Assembly: GCA_964373065.1 (NCBI GenBank)
Contig: CAYJSJ010000015.1
Coordinates: forward strand, 1-31,301
Direction: 5' to 3'
Length of the DNA: 31,301 bases
DNA from: CAYJSJ01 sp964373065
Lineage (GTDB): Bacteria > Patescibacteriota > Gracilibacteria > Peribacterales > Peribacteraceae
Shown here: one piece after another, positions 1 to 6,975 of the stretch
How the letters are laid out: the number at the start of each line of letters is the position of its first letter
Numbering within the stretch: position 1 is the stretch's first letter
The notes under the pieces: generated by a model
The model's database searches: none
Seen by the model: the letters and a program-made list of their open reading frames with translations, nothing else
Told to the model about the DNA's origin: nothing
Translations under genes and position numbers: made by a program

Positions 1-1394
1 CTTTGGGAAGACTGGGAACTCTGGGAAGAAAGCGAGCTTGATTGAGAGGACGAACTTGTTGAAGAACTTGGCGAAGTACCCGAGCTCTGGGAAGAAAGCG
101 AACTTGATTGGAAGGACGAACTTATTGAAGAACGCGAAGTACCCGAGCTCTGGGAAGAAAGCGAACTTGATTGGAAGGACGAACTTATTGAAGAACGCGA
201 AGTACCCGAGCTCTGGGAAGAAGCGATGCTGGAGGATGCTCCCGAGCTCTGGGCAGAAATGGAACTGGGAGATGTGCCACTACTCCCACCTGTAGTACCT
301 CCTGTAGTACCTCCCAGACCGCCACCAAATCTGAAACACTGGCAACTGCCTCCCACGCGCCCGCAAGTGAACGTCGCAGGGCACGTTCCACCGCACGCCC
401 CGCCTTGCGGGGCACAAGCACCGAGTGAGCTCGATTCCGAAGAGCTACTACTACTAGACCCATCGCTGCTGCCTCCGGATCCGCCAGTGGTCCCCCCTGT
501 CGTCCCCCCCGGCCCGCCGAAGCCGCCGATATTCCCTCCTTGTCCGCCGGTTGTTCCTGTGCTGCCTGTGCTACCTGTGCTACCTGTGCTACCGGCACTG
601 CTCGAAGAAGTCGGGCAACCGCCCGCACCGGGATTTGCAGAACAGCACTGTGCAAGCGCGTTTTGTTTTGAAAAACCAGCTGCGGGGTTTAATGAATTGT
701 AGGGATAGGTTTTGGGATTAATGAGTGGATAGCAAGGTTCAAACACTCCATCACCATCAGTATCTTCGCAATTCTCTATTTTTCGCACCGCTTTGCATTT
801 AAAATTTGCAAAACAAAAGACAGGATCGCCTCGTTCCCACATTCCATCCTCTTCAAAACATTTACTCTCGTCCCACACACGTAAAACTTCGTTAGGAGTA
901 CACGTATTGCCAATAAGCTGGTAACACCAATCCGCTTCCTTGCCAGGACATGTTGTTTCACATTTGTCGCTATTATTATCTTTTGTTCCTTCGGGACATC
1001 CTTCACCCTCAAAAGGACTTTCTTCTGGTTGCAGAAAAGCGCACTTGTCACCATCAAAATTCGTTTCTGTACCATGTTTTCCAGTGATTGCACACTTATA
1101 ACAACCATCATATAATTCTTTTGGACATGAAGGAGGCTCAACAACACAAGGACCTTCGCCGAGATCATATGCTCGGCAATCTTCGTATCCATCAACAATG
1201 GATGGGGTAAGAGGAGTACATACGCCATCTTTTACTTCTCCGCAGTAATGGCATGTCAACGTGCCACCACTCTGCCCCAACAGCCTCCGCATAGAAGGCA
1301 TCGTCTTCGGATAGAGTGCTGCTACAATCCCACTCACCACTAGTAAAACTACAATACCAATGAGCAGTCGGTGGGAAGAGCGAGCGAGAGCCAT
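1..1394 (-). CDS. Membrane-anchored Cys-rich, Ser-repeat surface protein (partial, runs off left edge)
   Basis: Reading the minus strand from ATG at 1394 gives 464 codons with no stop, so the 3' end lies outside the window. Order of parts: short basic N-terminus and a hydrophobic segment (about residues 10-28, LLIGIVVLLVVSGIVAAL) that is a signal anchor or signal peptide; a Cys-rich region (about 48-260) with many spaced Cys and an Asp-rich DTDGDG motif that resembles thrombospondin type 3/EF-hand-like calcium loops; a Gly/Ser/Thr linker (about 265-325) with repeated GST; a second small Cys patch (about 326-350); then Ser-rich 21-residue repeats containing SSQSSGTS. I do not recognise a family. 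Extracytoplasmic location is inferred from the anchor and low-complexity stalk. The Cys may form disulfides. The ATG is 12 nt from a -10-like box. Confidence 0.8.
   Translation of the reverse strand, partial: MALARSSHRLLIGIVVLLVVSGIVAALYPKTMPSMRRLLGQSGGTLTCHYCGEVKDGVCTPLTPSIVDGYEDCRAYDLGEGPCVVEPPSCPKELYDGCYKCAITGKHGTETNFDGDKCAFLQPEESPFEGEGCPEGTKDNNSDKCETTCPGKEADWCYQLIGNTCTPNEVLRVWDESKCFEEDGMWERGDPVFCFANFKCKAVRKIENCEDTDGDGVFEPCYPLINPKTYPYNSLNPAAGFSKQNALAQCCSANPGAGGCPTSSSSAGSTGSTGSTGSTGTTGGQGGNIGGFGGPGGTTGGTTGGSGGSSDGSSSSSSSESSSLGACAPQGGACGGTCPATFTCGRVGGSCQCFRFGGGLGGTTGGTTGGSSGTSPSSISAQSSGASSSIASSQSSGTSRSSISSSFQSSSLSSQSSGTSRSSISSSFQSSSLSSQSSGTSPSSSTSSSSQSSSLSSQSSQSSQ
19..254. repeat. 63-bp in-frame tandem repeat (21 aa) in the Ser-rich domain
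   Basis: The block cccgagctctgggaagaa recurs at 79, 142 and 205, exactly 63 bp apart. A diverged unit lies to the left (66-bp spacing) and a shortened one at about 241. The period is a multiple of three, so copy changes keep the minus-strand gene open. Each unit encodes a Ser/Gln-rich peptide around LSSQSSGTSRSS. The array may continue past the left edge. Confidence 0.9.
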
Positions 1395-1405
1395 AGCTTT
1401 GGTGG

Positions 1406-1411
1406 AGTGTA
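1406..1411 (-). promoter_or_regulatory. -10-like box of the surface-protein gene
   Basis: On the minus strand TACACT lies 11 nt before the ATG at 1394, the same hexamer as in the toxin-antitoxin promoter. No convincing -35 is seen. A start about 7 nt downstream would leave only a few untranslated bases. A small inverted repeat (GTAGC AA GCTAC, 1409-1420) overlaps it. Confidence 0.3.
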
Positions 1412-1473
1412 GCAAGCTACAGCCAACTTTGGTGTTGCATTGCATGCATGTTTGTGTTGGGGCTCAATTAATG

Positions 1474-1576
1474 AGAGTTTAGAGTTTAGAGTTTAGAGTT
1501 TAGAATTTAGAGTTTAGAGTTTAGAGTTTAGAGTTTAGAGTTTAGAGTTTAGAGTTTAGAGTTTAGGATTTAGAAT
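1474..1576. repeat. Heptamer array (AGAGTTT)n, about 14 copies
   Basis: Near-perfect head-to-tail AGAGTTT units with a few AGAATTT/AGGATTT variants fill this stretch between the surface-protein gene and rfbB. The array enters the 3' end of rfbB: its last codons (NSKS) and TAA stop are read from the repeat. Confidence 0.95.
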
Positions 1577-2570
1577 TTTCCCGTGTGTACCACTCCACAG
1601 TTCTCTTGAGCCCTTCTTCAAAGCTTACCTTTGGCTTCCACCCGAGCGCGCGCGTGGAACTGCTCTCCAGTGCGTAACGCCAATCGTGGCCTGGGCGATC
1701 TAGGACGAACGTGATGAGATCATGAGGTTTCCCGAGAAGATCGAGAATCATGTTCGCCACCGCAATGTTCTCGCGCTCCTCTCCCGCAGAAACGTGGAAC
1801 GTGTGCCCTGAACCCTTTGGCTGCGAGGGGTGAACGCCCGGAACCTCGGGATCAAAAAACGCCCACGGAGTAGCAAGGATCACTTCGAGCGCATCGCAGT
1901 GATCTTCTACAAAGAGCCAATCACGCTTGTTCTTCCCCTGCCCGTACACGGGAATCTTCTCGTCACGGAGTGCCTTACGGATAACCGTGGGGATAAACTT
2001 TTCGTCCGCCTGATGCGGGCCGAAGTTATTCGTGCACCGGGAAATGCATGCATGGATGCGGAATGTCCGCATCGCGGCCAGTACGAGCATTTCCGCCCCC
2101 GCTTTGCTCGCCGCGTACGGCGAACTGGGGGCAAGGGCATCGCCGACTTTGCAGGGAGAGACACCGTCTGCAATGTCTCCGAAGACTTCATCGGTGGAAA
2201 TATGCAGAAGCCGCACGGAAGGATGCGCCTTCACCGCTTCTATCAGTGACTGCGTCCCGATGATATTGGTGTGCAAAAACGGCGTTGCATCAGAAATGGA
2301 ATTATCCACATGCGACTCCGCCGCAAAGTTCACGATGGTATCGATTGCACGGTCCTCGATGATCTTTTCAACGAGCGGTTGATCGGCGATATCGCCTTCT
2401 ATGAATGTGATCGCATCCGCTACAGGATCGAGGTAATGCTTATTCGATGCGTACGTAAGAAGATCAAGCACTGTGACCGTACCCTGAGGACGAGCGGCGC
2501 TGTGCCGCAGAACGAAGTGCGACCCTATGAAGCCGGCAGCGCCGGTAACGAGCAGGTTCATAAGCCGCAT
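1563..2570 (-). CDS. rfbB: dTDP-glucose 4,6-dehydratase
   Basis: Converts dTDP-glucose to dTDP-4-keto-6-deoxyglucose, the second step of dTDP-rhamnose and related deoxysugar synthesis (cytoplasmic, NAD-dependent extended SDR). Seen: Rossmann nucleotide loop GAAGFIGSHF at residues 10-19, the TDEVFGD active-site strand at 126-132, and YAASK at 152-156 with catalytic Tyr152 and Lys156; the RCTNNFGP substrate-loop pattern is also typical. At 335 residues the length is normal. A second Met (position 2561) would give MNLLVTGAAG, which fits the family N-terminus equally well; neither start has a Shine-Dalgarno. The C-terminal NSKS and the stop come from the adjoining heptamer array, so the natural C-terminus may have been altered. 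Divergent from rfbA, 83 bp apart. Confidence 0.93.
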   Translation of the reverse strand: MRLMNLLVTGAAGFIGSHFVLRHSAARPQGTVTVLDLLTYASNKHYLDPVADAITFIEGDIADQPLVEKIIEDRAIDTIVNFAAESHVDNSISDATPFLHTNIIGTQSLIEAVKAHPSVRLLHISTDEVFGDIADGVSPCKVGDALAPSSPYAASKAGAEMLVLAAMRTFRIHACISRCTNNFGPHQADEKFIPTVIRKALRDEKIPVYGQGKNKRDWLFVEDHCDALEVILATPWAFFDPEVPGVHPSQPKGSGHTFHVSAGEERENIAVANMILDLLGKPHDLITFVLDRPGHDWRYALESSSTRALGWKPKVSFEEGLKRTVEWYTRENSKS

Positions 2571-2574
2571 ACTA

Positions 2575-2595
2575 GAGAATGGAGAATGGAGAATG
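2575..2595. repeat. Three copies of GAGAATG between rfbB and rfbA
   Basis: Three exact 7-bp units (2575-2581, 2582-2588, 2589-2595), followed by a GAAGAATTAAG tail, occupy the divergent promoter region of rfbB and rfbA. Copy-number change here would alter promoter spacing. Confidence 0.8.
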
Positions 2596-2653
2596 AAGAA
2601 TTAAGACATGATTTTCCCTTCGTAATTCATGTCGCATAATTCATACTTCTCGC

Positions 2654-3379
2654 ATGAAGGGCGTCCTCATTTGCGGTGGTACGGGCTCGCGGCTTAAGCC
2701 GCTGACCGATATCACCAATAAATCACTGCTCCCCGTGTACGATACCCCCTTGCTCCTCTTCCCGTTACAGGTGCTCTTGGATGCCGACATCACGAAGATC
2801 GCGGTCGTCACGGGTACCGATCATATTGATCAGATAGCGGAATTTCTGGGTACAGGGGAACGCTTCGGGTGCACATTTACGTTCCTTATACAGAAGAAAC
2901 CGCAGGGTATCGCGCAGGCTCTGGGGCTCGCCGAAGCGTTTGCGGACGGCGACAGTGTATGTGCGATCCTGGGCGATAATGTCTTCTTCGATGCGCTTTC
3001 TCCGCACATTCGCGCGTGCAAAAGCGGCGGGCGTATTTTCCTGAAAGAGGTTTCTGATCCAAAACGTTTCGGCGTGGTGGAGATGCGCGGAGAGGAGATC
3101 ATAAGCATCGAAGAAAAACCGACAAAACCAAAAAGTTCCCTCGCACTCACCGGTTGCTATGTATTCGATCATCGGTGCTTTTCCGTAATCAAAGATCTTT
3201 CACCAAGTGCAAGGGGGGAACTGGAGATCACCGATGTCGTCCGCTGGTACCTAAAACACGGGAAGCTTATGGCAACAGTCCTCGAAAACGAATGGGTGGA
3301 CGCAGGCACGTTCGAGAGCCTCTATAAAGCAGCGACGCTTGTACGGGAGAGGAAAAACGGGCGAAGTGTTAGGCAATGA
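2654..3379 (+). CDS. rfbA: Glucose-1-phosphate thymidylyltransferase (short type)
   Basis: Makes dTDP-glucose from dTTP and glucose-1-phosphate, feeding the divergent rfbB product. Seen: nucleotide-binding signature GGTGSRLKPLT at residues 8-18 with Lys23 downstream, LGDN at 106-109, EEKP at 153-156 and WVDAGT at 214-219. The 241-residue length fits the short bacterial/archaeal RmlA group rather than the roughly 290-residue enterobacterial form. Because the short group also includes UTP/other sugar nucleotidyltransferases, base specificity is inferred from the neighbour. No Shine-Dalgarno; a CATAAT box lies 13 nt before the ATG. No rfbC or rfbD is seen in the window, so the final sugar is unknown. 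Confidence 0.88.
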   Translation: MKGVLICGGTGSRLKPLTDITNKSLLPVYDTPLLLFPLQVLLDADITKIAVVTGTDHIDQIAEFLGTGERFGCTFTFLIQKKPQGIAQALGLAEAFADGDSVCAILGDNVFFDALSPHIRACKSGGRIFLKEVSDPKRFGVVEMRGEEIISIEEKPTKPKSSLALTGCYVFDHRCFSVIKDLSPSARGELEITDVVRWYLKHGKLMATVLENEWVDAGTFESLYKAATLVRERKNGRSVRQ

Positions 3380-3391
3380 ATTCGCCATACT

Positions 3392-3482
3392 CATCCGGAA
3401 TGAATTCCTCTATTGCTGCAATGTTAGCCGGCGGTTTAAACCGCCGGCTAACATATGAGCGAAAAGACGAATGTATTCGTCA
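3392..3482 (+). repeat. Dispersed palindromic element, copy 1
   Basis: A perfect 34-bp palindrome (3421-3454, centre GGCGGTTTAAACCGCC) sits inside a conserved block that begins CATCCGGAATGAATTCCTC and ends near ATTCGTCA. The same block occurs inverted at 13189-13279. It lies between the 3' ends of rfbA and a convergent glycosyltransferase gene, so it may also end transcription. Confidence 0.85.
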
Positions 3483-3624
3483 GTGAGCACACGTGTCTAT
3501 AGACAGTCAGATGATTTTTCAGAGTTAGCCGGCGGTTTAAACCGCCGGCTAACATATGAGCGAAAAGACGAATGTATTCGTCAGTGAGCACACGTGTCTA
3601 TAGACAGTCAGATGATTTTTCAGA
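3423..3624. repeat. 101-bp exact tandem duplication containing the palindrome
   Basis: Bases 3423-3523 and 3524-3624 appear identical. Each unit starts at GTTAGCCGGCGG, includes the palindrome, and ends in ATGATTTTTCAGA. The second unit abuts the stop of the GT4 gene at 3631. With copy 1's left flank this explains the whole 251-bp gap between rfbA and the GT4 gene; no coding signal is seen in it. Confidence 0.92.
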
Positions 3625-3630
3625 GGTTCT

Positions 3631-4716
3631 CTAACACAATGGATGATGCGGAATATCTATGGCTTGTGCGTACAGCTCCGCATAACGCCCCGCAATGATG
3701 CTCCAATCGTACCGCTCCGCATTGTCATGGCCGCAACTCCCGAGACTTGTGCGAAGAGAGCGATCGGCCAGAAGACGCTCCAAGGCCAGCGAAGACGCTT
3801 CGAGATCGTTTGGTGCTACGAGAAGACCGGTACGTTCATGAGAGACGATGTCGCCTATGCCACCAACCATCGTCGAGATTACGGCGCACCCTCCCGCTTG
3901 CGCCTCTATGAACACATTGCCGAATGCCTCGCTCAGAGGAAGCCCTATAAAAATTTCCGCTTCCGCATATTCTTTGTACATGTGATCGGCGGAAATGCGA
4001 CCGGTAAACATAACTTTCTCGGAAATACCAAGAGACTGTGCGAGTGCTTCCAGTGTTGTTCGCTGCGAGCCGTCTCCGACGATGCGCAATCGCGCATCAT
4101 GAAATGTAACTTGGGCAAATGCTCGGAGAATTCCCTCCACACCTTTCATCGGTTCCAAGCGTCCTACAAATAGGACTCTGGCTGGAATCTTCTGATATGC
4201 GTTTCGTGCCTCTTTAAATGCATGTACGTGAATACCATTCGGAATACGGATCACATCCTTACGACCAAGTGTCGCGCACAGATTGAGAAGATGCGTACTG
4301 ATCGCCGTGACGGTATCGGGCGACCGCACGATGAACCCCTTCAGAAAACTCCTGTTCGTCGTTTGGCAGGTCAGCATTCTTTTTGCCGAAGGTACTGTCC
4401 ACCTGCAAAGTACAAGCGCAAGTCCCGCAAACGTTTCGAGAATTGCGTGAACAATATCCGGCTTCAGCCTTCGGGCTACCAGTGGTGCAAGGAAGGGGTA
4501 AAGCCATTTATCGAGTATGGGAACACCGACCCCGACCCTTATGACGGGGATCTTTCCCCCGAGCATTGCACGCTTCGGAAGATCGCGCCGCATGCGCGCA
4601 GTAATGATCGTGAAAGCAAACTCATCACAGAGCAGGAGCGGTACTTCCTCCGCGCATGCTTCTGCCCCGCTGCGAAACGGAGAGAGAAAGGCGGAGAGGA
4701 TGACGATGTTCTTCAT
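3631..4716 (-). CDS. GT4-family glycosyltransferase (GT-B fold)
   Basis: Predicted retaining glycosyltransferase using a nucleotide sugar, probably at the cytoplasmic face of the membrane in envelope glycan synthesis. Seen over 361 residues: an N-terminal Rossmann start (MKNIVILSAFLSPFRSGAE), the domain linker RIPNGIHVHAF, then LFVGRLEPMKGVE, which opens the second Rossmann domain, and the EX7E motif in SEAFGNVFIEAQAGG, followed by GIGDIV and TGLLVAP. All are standard for GT4. The start overlaps the stop of the upstream GT4 gene by ATGA (4713-4716), so the two are translationally coupled. Donor and acceptor cannot be told from sequence. Confidence 0.88.
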   Translation of the reverse strand: MKNIVILSAFLSPFRSGAEACAEEVPLLLCDEFAFTIITARMRRDLPKRAMLGGKIPVIRVGVGVPILDKWLYPFLAPLVARRLKPDIVHAILETFAGLALVLCRWTVPSAKRMLTCQTTNRSFLKGFIVRSPDTVTAISTHLLNLCATLGRKDVIRIPNGIHVHAFKEARNAYQKIPARVLFVGRLEPMKGVEGILRAFAQVTFHDARLRIVGDGSQRTTLEALAQSLGISEKVMFTGRISADHMYKEYAEAEIFIGLPLSEAFGNVFIEAQAGGCAVISTMVGGIGDIVSHERTGLLVAPNDLEASSLALERLLADRSLRTSLGSCGHDNAERYDWSIIAGRYAELYAQAIDIPHHPLC

Positions 4717-5855
4717 GCTGATGCAAAGAGATCTTGGTACTGCTTCCCCACCACCTTCCAGTCAAACACCTCTTCGATCCGCTTCCGCGCCGCTTGCCCG
4801 AGCGCTCTCCTCTTCGCGGGATCTTCCATGAGCCGCTCCACATGCGCACGAAGCGCCCGCCTATCCCCTGCCGGATAGAGAAATCCGGAGATGCCGTTTT
4901 GTAGCAGGTACCGGTTACCACCGACTTCGGAAGCGATAACGGCGCACCCGCTCGCCATCGCCTCCATGATCGCATTGGAGAGCCCCTCGCTATGGCTCGG
5001 CATCACGAAGATATCGGTTTTGGAAAGAATCTCCGGGATGTCCATCCGCAGTCCTGTAAACGTAACATCATTGTGAAAACGTTGCACAAGCGGATGATCT
5101 GCCTGTCCAGAGCTCGTCGAAGGATACCAACCGACAACCTGCAGTACTATGTGGGGGTATGTGCGCTTGATCGGCACGAGTGCTTCGAGGAAATCATCGA
5201 CGCCTTTTATAGATTCCAACCTTCCAACATAAGTCACCGTTATACCCGATTTCCCCATTTCCCCATTTCCCCATTTCCCCATTTCCCCATTTCCCCATTT
5301 CCCCACATCAATCCCCGTCGGTATCACCTGCGTTTTTCCCGCAATCAGAAGACGCTTCAAAAGTTGCGGCGGCTGCGGATGAAACGTCACGACGCGCTTC
5401 GCGCAGAGGAGAATAATCCACCCGGCCGTCCACGCGTAGAGTGCGGCACATATCTGAGGAATAAATCCCCGCGGCCACCACGTCATGCCGACAAGCGCAT
5501 CAGTGAGAACAATGATCCTATACCCAGTGAGCCGAAGTGGAATCACGCAGAGCGATGTCCAAAAGAGTAATTTATTGACGATAATATGATCGGGCTTTTC
5601 GGACTTGATCAGACGTCGAACATACCCCGAAAACCCAAAGCATATGCCGTAATTCCACGGATCCTTCAAAAAGAAATCCTTGCGATAATGCACGGTCAAT
5701 GTGTCTCGTGTGCGCTCGACTCTCGACGTCGATCCCATGCAGACCGCAACGACTCGGAAACCGATCTGTTGAAATAGCTCCGCAAGCTTCACCGAACTCA
5801 CCATCCAGCGATGGTCTTCTTGCCAATACGGTGATATGAGGAGAATGGTTTTCAT
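4713..5855 (-). CDS. GT4-family glycosyltransferase with two repeat insertions
   Basis: A 380-residue GT-B enzyme in the same glycan block. The start MKTILLISPYWQEDH is chosen because it gives the family N-terminus; an in-frame Met 6 codons upstream is possible. Seen: IPTGID ends the first domain (about 178-183), VTYVGRLESIKGVDDF opens the second (about 207-222), and the EX7E motif uses E290 and E298 in HSEGLSNAIMEAM. Two odd segments interrupt it: residues 185-203 are a low-complexity GKWGNGEM repeat encoded by an octamer array, and residues 246-252 are STSSGQA, encoded by a short dispersed repeat. Both fall in loops, so the enzyme may still fold. It overlaps the downstream GT4 gene by 4 bp. 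Confidence 0.87.
   Translation of the reverse strand: MKTILLISPYWQEDHRWMVSSVKLAELFQQIGFRVVAVCMGSTSRVERTRDTLTVHYRKDFFLKDPWNYGICFGFSGYVRRLIKSEKPDHIIVNKLLFWTSLCVIPLRLTGYRIIVLTDALVGMTWWPRGFIPQICAALYAWTAGWIILLCAKRVVTFHPQPPQLLKRLLIAGKTQVIPTGIDVGKWGNGEMGKWGNGEMGKSGITVTYVGRLESIKGVDDFLEALVPIKRTYPHIVLQVVGWYPSTSSGQADHPLVQRFHNDVTFTGLRMDIPEILSKTDIFVMPSHSEGLSNAIMEAMASGCAVIASEVGGNRYLLQNGISGFLYPAGDRRALRAHVERLMEDPAKRRALGQAARKRIEEVFDWKVVGKQYQDLFASA
5101..5126 (-). repeat. Short dispersed repeat inserted in-frame in the GT4 gene
   Basis: On the minus strand this reads TATCCTTCGACGAGCTCTGG then ACAGGC, translated as part of YPSTSSGQA. From memory, this type of sequence (TTCGAC-AGCTC-GGACAGG) is a common intergenic repeat in many draft bacterial genomes and its STSSGQA translation marks insertions into genes. 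Family assignment is recollection, not a search. Confidence 0.65.
5249..5304. repeat. Octamer array (ATTTCCCC)7 inside the GT4 gene
   Basis: Seven exact 8-bp units back to back (56 bp). In the minus-strand gene they encode a GNGEMGKW repeat between the two Rossmann domains. Eight is not a multiple of three, so gain or loss of one or two units would shift the frame, while three units (24 bp, 8 residues) keep it. Confidence 0.95.
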
Positions 5856-5885
5856 ACAGTATTCGCGACACATGCAAGCTCAGGT

Positions 5886-5939
5886 GCCCATTGTTCTATT
5901 GCAGAGGCAAAAGCACAATAATTTAACAATGGAACAATA
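5886..5939. repeat. ATTGTTC-type imperfect inverted repeat in intergenic spacer
   Basis: CCCATTGTTCTATTG near 5887 and CAATGGAACAATAG near 5925-5938 are near-complements across a short A-rich middle. The spacer separates the GT4 gene pair from the DUF2304 gene. It could be a weak hairpin or a degenerate simple repeat; nothing else is seen here. Confidence 0.5.
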
Positions 5940-5949
5940 GTACTATGTG

Positions 5950-6303
5950 TTATCCCCTCCTTTCAGCTTCTTCTTCCACGTCCCGCAGTGCCAATCTACG
6001 AATGATCTTCGTATGACGCTGCTCCATTTTCTCGAGGCGAATGACGAGGTAGAACACGATAAACGAGAGTATGCCGAGGAACGTCACCATGACGGCATTT
6101 TCGCGCTTCTGGATGCCCGTCACCGCACTCAGGTAATCTATGGAATCCGGAAAGAGCGCTATGCAACCGACGGCACCCCAAAAGAGCGTCCAAAGAGCCG
6201 CCTCCCAAATGGTCTTGCGGTGGCGCGGGACAAGGCTCCATGCGTATGCGATGGCGATAAATGCGACGAGCGGAGTAATGGCTTGGTAGGCGGTCAGTTC
6301 CAT
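5950..6303 (-). CDS. DUF2304 membrane protein
   Basis: A 117-residue protein with three hydrophobic segments (about residues 6-24, 35-52 and 67-88), a basic patch RHRKT after the first, and a charged coiled-coil-like tail (RLEKMEQRHTKIIRRLAL). This arrangement and its position next to a GT2 dolichyl-phosphate-mannose-synthase-like gene are typical of DUF2304 proteins, which are thought to assist membrane glycosyl transfer; the exact role is unknown. It starts 3 bp after the GT2 stop, so it is in the same operon as the upstream GT2 and GT-C genes. Confidence 0.75.
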   Translation of the reverse strand: MELTAYQAITPLVAFIAIAYAWSLVPRHRKTIWEAALWTLFWGAVGCIALFPDSIDYLSAVTGIQKRENAVMVTFLGILSFIVFYLVIRLEKMEQRHTKIIRRLALRDVEEEAERRG

Positions 6304-6306
6304 AGG

Positions 6307-6975
6307 TTAGCGGAGGAAGGAGCGCAGAAGGATGCGGAGTGCCGTTTTTACGCCGTTGGCGAACGACTGCCCCTTGGCCAGAGTATACTCGGAATAGAGA
6401 ACTTTTGCCGGAATTTGTGCGACACGCCAGCGGTGCTGTGCACATTCACGGACGATTTCGGAACAAAACTCATACCCGCTCATTTGAAGATCGATCTGGG
6501 CGAGTGCCTTCGGCCCGAACACTTTGAATCCGCATTGGCTGTCACTGACCCACTTCCCCGTTGCGGCAAACGTAATGATGTTCCCGAGGAAATTGAAGAG
6601 GCGTCGTATGAAAGGAATGTGATTGCGCCTCCCGAAGCGGTTGGCGAAGGCAATGTCGGCGGTATCGCTTAAAATGGGCGCAAGCAACGCAGGAATATCT
6701 GCGGGACTGTGCTGCTCGTCGGCATCCAGCGTAACGACGGCATCCCCCCCCAGTGTGCGCGCAGCTTCTATGCCGGTCATGGTCGCAGCCCCAGCACCGC
6801 AATTTTGAATATGCGTTAGTACGGTGGCACCTGCACGCTTCGCGATTTGCGACGTTGCGTCGGTGGAACCGTCATCCACCACCAAGACGGTATCGACGTA
6901 CGCAAGTGCATCTGTGACAACATTGCCGACGCGCGAAGCCTCATTGAACGCCGGTATCACCGCAATGACGCGCAT
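6307..6975 (-). CDS. GT2-family glycosyltransferase, polyprenyl-phosphate sugar synthase-like
   Basis: Predicted to transfer a sugar from a nucleotide donor to a polyprenyl phosphate at the inner membrane face. Seen over 222 residues: IPAFNEASRVGNVV at 7-20, VVDDGSTDAT at 32-41, the metal/nucleotide DXD at D84-A-D86 in TLDADEQH, and a DSQCGFKVF segment matching the acceptor region of DPM1-like enzymes. There are no strong C-terminal TM segments, so it is likely peripheral or held by its partner DUF2304 protein. Its ATG shares one base with the TAA of the upstream GT-C gene (TAATG), and DUF2304 follows at once; this is consistent with the GT2 charging a lipid carrier for the GT-C protein. Confidence 0.87.
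   Translation of the reverse strand: MRVIAVIPAFNEASRVGNVVTDALAYVDTVLVVDDGSTDATSQIAKRAGATVLTHIQNCGAGAATMTGIEAARTLGGDAVVTLDADEQHSPADIPALLAPILSDTADIAFANRFGRRNHIPFIRRLFNFLGNIITFAATGKWVSDSQCGFKVFGPKALAQIDLQMSGYEFCSEIVRECAQHRWRVAQIPAKVLYSEYTLAKGQSFANGVKTALRILLRSFLR

Noticed and set aside
1..254. CRISPR array
   Set aside because: The 63-bp units are contiguous and coding with no unique spacers; the 101-bp duplication at 3423-3624 also lacks spacers. No cas gene is seen.
226..702. Plus-strand proline-rich reading frame and the plus-strand frame at 38-295
   Set aside because: Both are antisense shadows of the minus-strand Gly/Ser-repeat gene; their Pro-rich or repetitive translation just mirrors the repeats.
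776..1228. Minus-strand 150-residue frame
   Set aside because: It lies in another frame of the Cys-rich gene, which stays open from 1394 to the window edge and has a signal anchor and coherent Cys spacing.
5947..6672. Plus-strand 241-residue frame
   Set aside because: Antisense to DUF2304 and GT2, both of which have clear family motifs; the translation is charged and shows no domain.
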